DNA of 18,982 bases from NCBI GenBank assembly GCA_001321835.1, contig JPUR01000155.1, positions 1 through 18,982 of the forward strand. The letters run 5' to 3'. How positions within the stretch are numbered: position 1 is the stretch's first letter; every line of letters starts with the position of its first letter. The notes beneath the pieces are model-generated. The model was not told where the DNA came from. It saw only the letters and a program-made list of their open reading frames with translations, and did no database searches. This DNA is from Marinosulfonomonas sp. PRT-SC04 (GTDB taxonomy: Bacteria > Pseudomonadota > Alphaproteobacteria > Rhodobacterales > Rhodobacteraceae). Of the stretch, positions 13,485 through 18,982 are shown piece by piece. A program made the translations under genes and the position numbers.

Positions 13485-15074
13485 ATGTCTAAGGAACTCG
13501 AGTATTACAGCAAGAAAGTCGTCAGTGGAACTATGGATCGCCGTGCCTTTATGGGCCGTGCTGCGGCATTGGGCGTTTCGGCGTCGATGGCCACTGGGAT
13601 CATGGCGCATGCCGACGCGCATGCCAGCCCCGTTAAAGGCGGCACCCTGAAATCAGGCATGCAGGGCGGTGAAAGCACCAACAGTCTTGATCCTGCGACT
13701 TGGTCCTCTGATGTACCGCTGAACTTTGGCCGCACTTGGGCTGATACTTTGGTCGAGGTTTCGCCCCAAGGCGAAGTGCAGATGAGCCTTGCCGAGAGCG
13801 TTGAGGCGTCACCGGATGCCAAAGTTTGGACCTTCAAAATCCGTCAGGATGTGGAATTTCACAACGGCAAAACTCTGACACCTGACGACGTTAAAGCCAC
13901 CATCGAGCGCCATTCCGACGAGAATTCAAAATCCGGCGCTTTGGGGATTGTTAAAGGCATTGAAAGCATTGCCATTGATGGCCAAAACGTGGTTATGACC
14001 CTGTCCGAGGCCAACGCCGATCTGCTGTATTTGATGGCTGATGACCACCTGATGATCCAGCCGAATGGCGGCATTGATGCCCCAGATGCCGGTGTTGGTA
14101 CTGGCCCCTATAAAATTGTGGAAAACCAGCCCGGCGTGCGTCATGTCGGCGAGAAGTTTGCCAACTATTGGGATGCGGCCAACCGTGGCCATGCTGAAAG
14201 CATTGAGCTGACCGTGATCAACGATGCCACTGCCCGTCTGTCGGCGCTGCAATCGGGGCAGGTGCATATGATCAACCGGATTGAACCCAAAGTGGTTGAG
14301 CTGGTGAAGCGCATTCCTGGTGTGGTCGTTCAAAATGTTGCCGGCCGTGGCCACTATGTGTTTATCGCGCATGTGAACACAGCACCATTCAACAATGTTG
14401 ATCTGATGCTGGCGCTGAAATATGCGATGAACCGTCAGGAAATGATTGATAAAATCCTGCAAGGCTATGGCACTGTCGGCAATGATTTCCCGATCAATGC
14501 GTCCTATCCGCTGTTCTCGGATGACATCGAGCAACGCGCTTATGACCCTGACAAAGCGGCGTTCCACTTTAAGAAATCCGGCCATGATGGCTCGGTTTTG
14601 TTGCGCACATCTGATGTTGCCTTTCCGGGTGCTGTGGATGCGGCACAGCTCTATCAACAGAGCGCCAAAGCGGCGGGTATCAACATTGAAGTCAAGCGTG
14701 AGCCGGGCGATGGCTACTGGTCAGAAGTTTGGAACAAGCAGCCGTTCTGTACCTCCTATTGGGGTGGCCGTCCGGTCCAAGATCAGATGTATTCGACTGC
14801 CTATTTGTCGGGTGCTGATTGGAATGACACCAAGTTCATGCGCGAAGATTTTGACAAAATCATCATCGGTGCGCGTGCCGAGCTGGACCAAGCTAAACGC
14901 AAAGCCATGTACCGAGATGCTGCCGTTATGGTGCGTGATGAAGGCGGCTTGATCTTGCCAATGTTCAATGACTTCATCGACGCAACTGGCGATAAAGTCG
15001 GCGGCTGGGTGGCTGATCCGAACGGTGGCATGATGAACGACAAAGCCCTGATTAAATGTTGGGTTACGGCGTAA
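13485..15074 (+). CDS. ABC transporter substrate-binding protein, family 5 (DppA/OppA type)
   Basis: A 529-residue periplasmic solute-binding protein. The N-terminus holds a Tat-type signal: M17-D-R19-R20-A-F-M, a hydrophobic stretch, then ADAHA near residue 45, so it is probably exported folded. The SBP_bac_5 features follow: SLDPATWSS, LAESVEASPDAKVWTFKIR, FHNGKTLTPDDV, GTGPYKIVE and LALKYAMNRQEMIDKIL. The family binds peptides but also opines, sugars, nickel and other small molecules, so the fold does not fix the ligand. The ATG has GGAGAG (13471-13476) 8 bases upstream. It follows the regulator by 151 bases, in which I see no convincing terminator. Its position next to the catabolic operon suggests that it feeds that pathway (inference). 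Confidence 0.9.
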   Translation: MSKELEYYSKKVVSGTMDRRAFMGRAAALGVSASMATGIMAHADAHASPVKGGTLKSGMQGGESTNSLDPATWSSDVPLNFGRTWADTLVEVSPQGEVQMSLAESVEASPDAKVWTFKIRQDVEFHNGKTLTPDDVKATIERHSDENSKSGALGIVKGIESIAIDGQNVVMTLSEANADLLYLMADDHLMIQPNGGIDAPDAGVGTGPYKIVENQPGVRHVGEKFANYWDAANRGHAESIELTVINDATARLSALQSGQVHMINRIEPKVVELVKRIPGVVVQNVAGRGHYVFIAHVNTAPFNNVDLMLALKYAMNRQEMIDKILQGYGTVGNDFPINASYPLFSDDIEQRAYDPDKAAFHFKKSGHDGSVLLRTSDVAFPGAVDAAQLYQQSAKAAGINIEVKREPGDGYWSEVWNKQPFCTSYWGGRPVQDQMYSTAYLSGADWNDTKFMREDFDKIIIGARAELDQAKRKAMYRDAAVMVRDEGGLILPMFNDFIDATGDKVGGWVADPNGGMMNDKALIKCWVTA

Positions 15075-15082
15075 GATTGGTC

Positions 15083-16039
15083 ATGAATTCAATCTGGATA
15101 CTATTGGCTCAGCGCATTGCGCTGGGCCTGTTTTTGCTGTTGGCCGTGTCGGTGCTGATTTTTGCCGGAACCTTAATTTTGCCGGGCGATGTGGCGCAAA
15201 GCATTCTGGGCCAATCAGCAACGCCCACGGCCTTGGCCAATCTGCGGGCCGAACTGGGTCTGAATGATCCGGCCTATGTGCGCTATTTCAACTGGCTTGG
15301 CGGGGTTTTGCAGGGCGATTTGGGCACAGCGCTCTCGAACGGTCAGGACATTTCCGAACAGATAGGCACGCGGCTGGGCAACACTCTGTTTTTGGCGGCC
15401 AGTGCGGCGGTGATCGCGGTGCCATTGGCGATATTTCTGGGCCTGATCGCGGTGCAATTTCGCAATCGCTGGCCTGATAAACTGATTTCGGGCCTGACAC
15501 TGGCCTCGATTTCCTTACCTGAATTCTTCATCGGCTATGTGTTGATCTATGTCTTTGCGGTCAAACTGCGCTGGTTTCCATCCGTGGCCACGGTTTACGA
15601 CAGCATGAGCTTTCTTGAAAAATTGAATGCGATTGCGCTGCCGGTCACGGTTTTGACGCTGGTGGTTTTGGCGCATATGATGCGGATGACGCGGGCCGCG
15701 ATCCTGAATGTAATGCAGTCGGCCTATATCGAAACCGCTGAACTTAAAGGGCTTTCTGCCTTTAATGTGATTTTCAGACATGCCTTTCCCAACGCGATTT
15801 CACCGATTGTCAATGTGGTGATGATCAATCTGGCCTATCTGGTGGTCGGGGTTGTGGTGGTCGAGGTGATCTTTGTTTACCCCGGTATGGGCCAGTATTT
15901 GGTCGATCATGTGGCCAAGCGCGATGTGCCGGTGGTGCAGGCTTGCGGGCTGATTTTCGCGGCGGTTTATGTTGGTTTGAACCTGATCGCTGACGTGGTT
16001 GCGATTGTCAGTAACCCAAGGCTGAGGCATCCCAAATGA
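15083..16039 (+). CDS. ABC transporter permease (DppB type)
   Basis: A six-helix inner-membrane permease, 318 residues from the chosen start. The first helix is LGLFLLLAVSVLIFAGTLIL. The EAA-loop region that contacts the ATPase reads ETAELKGLSAFNVIFRHAFP, followed by NAISPIV. The closing segment with FVYPGMGQYLVDHVAKRD is typical of DppB/OppB. The start could be ATG 15056, which overlaps the binding-protein gene by 19 bases, or ATG 15083. I prefer 15083 because MNSIWILLAQR matches the usual N-terminus, but neither has a strong ribosome site and coupling to the upstream gene is likely. The stop overlaps the next permease in ATGA. Confidence 0.9.
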   Translation: MNSIWILLAQRIALGLFLLLAVSVLIFAGTLILPGDVAQSILGQSATPTALANLRAELGLNDPAYVRYFNWLGGVLQGDLGTALSNGQDISEQIGTRLGNTLFLAASAAVIAVPLAIFLGLIAVQFRNRWPDKLISGLTLASISLPEFFIGYVLIYVFAVKLRWFPSVATVYDSMSFLEKLNAIALPVTVLTLVVLAHMMRMTRAAILNVMQSAYIETAELKGLSAFNVIFRHAFPNAISPIVNVVMINLAYLVVGVVVVEVIFVYPGMGQYLVDHVAKRDVPVVQACGLIFAAVYVGLNLIADVVAIVSNPRLRHPK

Positions 16040-16851
16040 GAATTCCTATTTCAGCTATGATCGGTCTGTTCATGACCGGCAGCTTCTTTTTTGTGGCAAT
16101 TTTTGCGCCGTGGATTGCGCCGTATGGCATGGCCGAAATCGTCGGCAATGTTTGGGAGCCAAGCAGCGCCAAGCATTGGCTGGGCACCGATAACATTGGC
16201 CGCGATCTGTTGACGCGGCTGATTTACGGCGGCCGTACCACGATTATTATCGCCACGTTGGCGACGGTTCTGTCGTTCACGCTGGGCTCGTTTCTGGGCT
16301 TTACTGCGGCGGTGATTGGCGGCTGGGTTGATCAGGTGATGTCACGTTTGGTCGATCTGTTCATGTCGATCCCGACGCTGATTTTCGCGCTGGTGGTTTT
16401 GTCGGTGATGCCGGTGACTTTGCCGGTGTTGATCGTGGTGATGGGCCTGCTGGATTCAACCCGCGTGTACCGGTTGTCGCGCGCTGTGGCGGTTGATATC
16501 AACGTGATGGATTTCGTTGAATCTGCCAAATTGCGCGGCGAGGGGCGGATGTGGATTATCTTTCGCGAGATTCTGCCAAACGCGCTGTCACCTCTGGTGG
16601 CTGAGCTGGGTTTGCGGTTTATTTTCGCGGTGTTGTTCCTGTCAACGCTGTCGTTTCTTGGGCTTGGCGTGCAACCGCCGGCCTCTGATTGGGGTGGCAT
16701 GGTGAAGGAAAACAAAGAGGGCATTGTGTTTGGCATTGGCGCCGCACTTTACCCCGCAGCAGCAATTTCGGTGCTGGCAATTTCGGTCAATCTAGTGGCC
16801 GACTGGGTGCTGAATCGCACCTCGGATTTGAAAGGCGGGCGCGGTGGCTAA
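16036..16851 (+). CDS. ABC transporter permease (DppC type)
   Basis: A 271-residue inner-membrane permease, partner of the upstream DppB-type subunit. The N-terminal hydrophobic helix (about 8-30) is followed by the DppC hallmark WLGTDNIGRDLLTRLIYGGR. The EAA-loop region reads VESAKLRGEGRMWIIFREIL, then PNALSPL. The last part has LSFLGLGVQPPASDWGGM, which is also family-typical. The start codon overlaps the previous stop (ATGA), and its stop overlaps the GTG start of the ATPase. This indicates tight translational coupling through the transporter operon. Confidence 0.92.
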   Translation: MRIPISAMIGLFMTGSFFFVAIFAPWIAPYGMAEIVGNVWEPSSAKHWLGTDNIGRDLLTRLIYGGRTTIIIATLATVLSFTLGSFLGFTAAVIGGWVDQVMSRLVDLFMSIPTLIFALVVLSVMPVTLPVLIVVMGLLDSTRVYRLSRAVAVDINVMDFVESAKLRGEGRMWIIFREILPNALSPLVAELGLRFIFAVLFLSTLSFLGLGVQPPASDWGGMVKENKEGIVFGIGAALYPAAAISVLAISVNLVADWVLNRTSDLKGGRGG

Positions 16852-18487
16852 AGACATGACAGAGCATTTTCTAGACATCAGAAACCTGCGCATCGAGGCG
16901 ATGATTTACCCCCCCGGCGAGCCCGCGCAAAATCTGGTGATTGTCGACGACATTTCGCTGACCTTAGACAAGGGCAAGGTGCTGGGGCTGATCGGTGAAT
17001 CCGGCGCTGGCAAATCCACCATTGGCCTTGCGGCGATGGGCTATGGGCGCGGCAGCATCCGGCTGAGCGGTGAAGTCTGGCTGAACGGTCGCGACATTCT
17101 AAAGGGCGGCAATCGTGGCTTGCGCAAGCTGCGCGGCAAAGAAGTGACCTATGTGTCGCAATCGGCCGCGGCATCATTTAACCCTGCCAAAAGGTTGATG
17201 GAACAGATCATTGAATCAGCGTTAGAGCATAATGTGGTCAGTAAATCCGAGGCCGAGGCGCGCGCTGTGCGGTTGTTCGGCGAACTCGGGTTGCCGGACC
17301 CTGAAACCTTTGGCCGCCGCTTCCCGCATCAGGTGTCGGGCGGGCAATTGCAGCGGGCGATGACCGTGATGGCGCTGGTGCCAGAACCTGATCTGATTAT
17401 CTTCGATGAACCCACGACTGCGCTGGATGTGACCACGCAAATTGACGTGTTGGCAGCGATTAAAAAGGCGATCCATAACACCGGCGTTGCGGCGCTGTAT
17501 ATCACCCATGATCTGGCGGTGGTGGCGCAGGTGGCCGATGAAATTCTAGTGCTGCGCAGCGGCAAAAAGATTGAACGCAACACCGCCGAGACGATCATCA
17601 CCAATCCTGCCGAGGACTATACCAAGGCGCTGGTTTCGGTGCGCTCGATTGATCACGAGGAAAAGAGGCCAACGGACAATCCTATACTGGTTGTGAACAG
17701 TATTTCGGCGGCTTATAGCAATGGCGTCAAGGTGTTAGACAATGTGTCGATTGAATTACATCCGGGCCAAACGCTGGCAGTGGTTGGCGAAAGTGGCTCG
17801 GGAAAATCGACATTGGCGCGAGTGATCACCGGGCTTTTGCCTCCGTTTGAGGGCGACATCAGTTTTGATGGGCAGGCTTTATCAAAAACGCTGGCCAGCC
17901 GCAGCAAAGACGATCTGCGCCAGTTACAGATGATCTACCAAATGGCCGATACCGCGATGAATCCGCGTCAAACGGTTGGCACCATTATTGGCCGCCCGCT
18001 GGAGTTTTATTTTGGCCTGAAGGGCGCTGAAAAACGGGCAGGGGTGATTAAGCTTTTGGACGAAATTGAGATGGGGGTCGAGTTCATTGACCGCTATCCG
18101 GCCGAGCTTTCTGGCGGGCAAAAACAGCGGGTTTGCATTGCGCGTTGTTTGGCTGCCAAACCCAAGCTGATCATCTGCGACGAGGTCACCAGCGCGCTGG
18201 ATCCTCTGGTGGCGGATGGTATCCTTAAGTTGTTGTTGCGGTTACAAAAAACAGAGGATGTCGCCTATTTGTTCATCACCCATGATCTGGCCACGGTCAA
18301 GGCCATCGCCGATAGTATTGCGGTGATGTATCAGGGCAAAGTGGTGCGGTATGGCACAAAAAGCGAGGTTCTGACCCCGCCTTATGATGACTATACTGAC
18401 CTGTTGCTCAGCTCGGTGCCGGAGATGAAAATCGGTTGGCTGGAAGGTGTTCTAGAAACCCGAAAAATGGAAAGCGCGGGAAACTAG
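16844..18487 (+). CDS. ABC transporter double ATPase (DppD-DppF fusion)
   Basis: A 547-residue protein with two complete nucleotide-binding domains in one chain, supplying ATP hydrolysis to the permease pair. Domain 1: Walker A GESGAGKST at 51-59, signature VSGGQLQRA, Walker B LIIFDEPTTALD. Domain 2: Walker A GESGSGKST at 315-323, signature LSGGQKQRV, and Walker B LIICDEVTSALD, with V in place of the common P. Both have the switch histidine in YITHDLA/FITHDLA. Fused DppD/F ATPases are common in proteobacterial opine and dipeptide-type systems. The GTG start at 16844 overlaps the preceding stop by 8 bases, with AAAGG upstream; ATG 16856 is a possible alternative. It is the last gene of the transporter operon. 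Confidence 0.93.
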   Translation: MAKDMTEHFLDIRNLRIEAMIYPPGEPAQNLVIVDDISLTLDKGKVLGLIGESGAGKSTIGLAAMGYGRGSIRLSGEVWLNGRDILKGGNRGLRKLRGKEVTYVSQSAAASFNPAKRLMEQIIESALEHNVVSKSEAEARAVRLFGELGLPDPETFGRRFPHQVSGGQLQRAMTVMALVPEPDLIIFDEPTTALDVTTQIDVLAAIKKAIHNTGVAALYITHDLAVVAQVADEILVLRSGKKIERNTAETIITNPAEDYTKALVSVRSIDHEEKRPTDNPILVVNSISAAYSNGVKVLDNVSIELHPGQTLAVVGESGSGKSTLARVITGLLPPFEGDISFDGQALSKTLASRSKDDLRQLQMIYQMADTAMNPRQTVGTIIGRPLEFYFGLKGAEKRAGVIKLLDEIEMGVEFIDRYPAELSGGQKQRVCIARCLAAKPKLIICDEVTSALDPLVADGILKLLLRLQKTEDVAYLFITHDLATVKAIADSIAVMYQGKVVRYGTKSEVLTPPYDDYTDLLLSSVPEMKIGWLEGVLETRKMESAGN

Positions 18488-18514
18488 AGTGATTTTGATT
18501 GGCTCGATTTTAGC

Positions 18515-18886
18515 TTAGTACCGCAGTTCGGCCAATAGGGCGAAGTGGTCGCTGGGCCAAACCCCATCGACGGGTTGGTCGCCGACGATTTGACATTCTG
18601 CCACATGACCCAGCCCATCGGGCTGCGCCCAGCCGACGAAAATATAGTCAATGCGCCGGTCTGGCTCGAAGGTTTGCGCGACATTCGGGTTGGCGTTATT
18701 CCACGTCCAGCCTGTTTTGCGGTCACTGCCAAAATGCCACGCGTCATGGAACACGAGGTTATCAACCGCGCAGGTTGTTTGCCCCGTCATCATGCGGATT
18801 TCTTCGGATTGTGGGTCGGCATTAAAATCGCCACAGATCACTGGCGGCATTTTCCAGCTGCGGTTTTGTTTGCCCGGTGGTTTCAA
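18515..18886 (-). pseudogene. 3' remnant of an endonuclease/exonuclease/phosphatase-family gene
   Basis: The C-terminal ~120 residues of an EEP-superfamily metallophosphohydrolase. The visible motifs are ICGDFNADP (metal and phosphate site), RRIDYIFVG, and PSDHFALLAEL with the catalytic Asp-His. Intact members are roughly twice this length, and the N-terminal half with its metal-binding Glu is missing. Reading upstream on the minus strand, the frame meets a TAA about 15 bases beyond 18886. The adjacent bases lead into an IS30-type transposase gene on the other strand. The gene therefore appears to have been cut by the insertion, and its front half may lie beyond the element, outside the window. 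The substrate is unknown. It converges with the transporter operon, with 27 bases between the stops. Confidence 0.8.
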
Positions 18887-18889
18887 CAG

Positions 18890-18982
18890 GTGGACGCAAC
18901 ACTTTAATCTTTAGGAAAAGATGGAGTGTTCAAAATGAAGTATCGCCGCCGTATTTATTACTCAGCCGAACAGCGTGCTGAG
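18890..18982 (+). mobile_element. Left end of an IS30-family insertion sequence (partial)
   Basis: The EEP gene similarity stops near 18850-18890, and a transposase gene starts at 18935. The stretch GGTGGACGCAACACTTTAAT at about 18888-18907 is the likely terminal region, but the exact boundary cannot be fixed without the right end or an uninterrupted homologue. The element continues past the window edge. Confidence 0.6.
18935..18982 (+). CDS. IS30-family transposase, N-terminal fragment
   Basis: Only the first 16 codons are present: MKYRRRIYYSAEQRAE. This matches, from memory, the N-terminus of IS30-family transposases common in Rhodobacteraceae, which continue into a helix-turn-helix. The ATG has GGAG at 18923-18926, 8 bases upstream. 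The gene is open at the window edge, so its completeness cannot be judged. Confidence 0.65.
   Translation, partial: MKYRRRIYYSAEQRAE

Noticed and set aside
13926..14657. Open frame of over 240 codons antisense to the binding-protein gene
   Set aside because: The plus-strand gene has clear family motifs along the whole stretch; the antisense product is His/Asn-rich without any motif.
1..18982. CRISPR arrays, tRNA/rRNA genes, phage or defence genes
   Set aside because: No regularly spaced repeats, cloverleaf or rRNA-like sequence, and no protein with defence-system motifs was found; the EEP remnant alone does not indicate one.

Overview
The window reads as a chromosomal segment of a marine alphaproteobacterium of the Roseobacter/Rhodobacteraceae type. 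The support is the ybeZ-ybeY-ybeX-lnt-metK-trmB gene order, a SAM/SAH-type riboswitch in front of metK (a class described from Rhodobacterales), GTG/TTG starts, moderate GC content and the general protein style. No rRNA, tRNA or CRISPR array was found. The species cannot be named from the sequence alone.

Layout: (1) 79-946, two small exported proteins, an OmpA-like periplasmic protein and a lipoprotein. They share a short two-cysteine module and end at a strong terminator (971-1001). (2) 1086-5039, a tightly packed plus-strand set: ybeZ (PhoH-family ATPase), ybeY (rRNA maturation endonuclease), ybeX/corC (CBS-domain protein) and lnt (apolipoprotein N-acyltransferase). (3) 5036-7111, metK with its own candidate promoter and a SAM/SAH pseudoknot riboswitch, then a terminator and trmB. 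(4) 7116-12233, a minus-strand catabolic operon. In transcription order it holds a BKACE (DUF849) beta-keto acid cleavage enzyme, an acyl-CoA dehydrogenase carrying a one-base frameshift, an NDP-forming acyl-CoA synthetase and a CaiD-like enoyl-CoA hydratase. A 222-base gap inside the operon carries a facing pair of 37-nt repeats around two overlapping hairpins. (5) 12287-13333, a divergent GATase1/AraC-family regulator of the CdhR/GbdR type, with a 16-bp perfect palindrome at its 5' end. (6) 13485-18487, a complete dipeptide-type ABC transporter: Tat-exported binding protein, two permeases and a fused double ATPase. (7) 18515-18982, the 3' part of an endonuclease/exonuclease/phosphatase-family gene, cut off by the left end of an IS30-family element whose transposase runs off the window.

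Working together: regions 4-6 look like one uptake-plus-degradation locus for a small amine-bearing acid. CoA activation, desaturation, hydration and BKACE cleavage, next to a CdhR-like regulator, suggest gamma-butyrobetaine/carnitine or a related betaine (inference). A carnitine-type 3-dehydrogenase and a thioesterase, needed to join the CoA steps to the BKACE step, are not in the window. Regions 2-3 are conserved housekeeping (ribosome quality, envelope lipoprotein maturation, SAM supply, tRNA modification).
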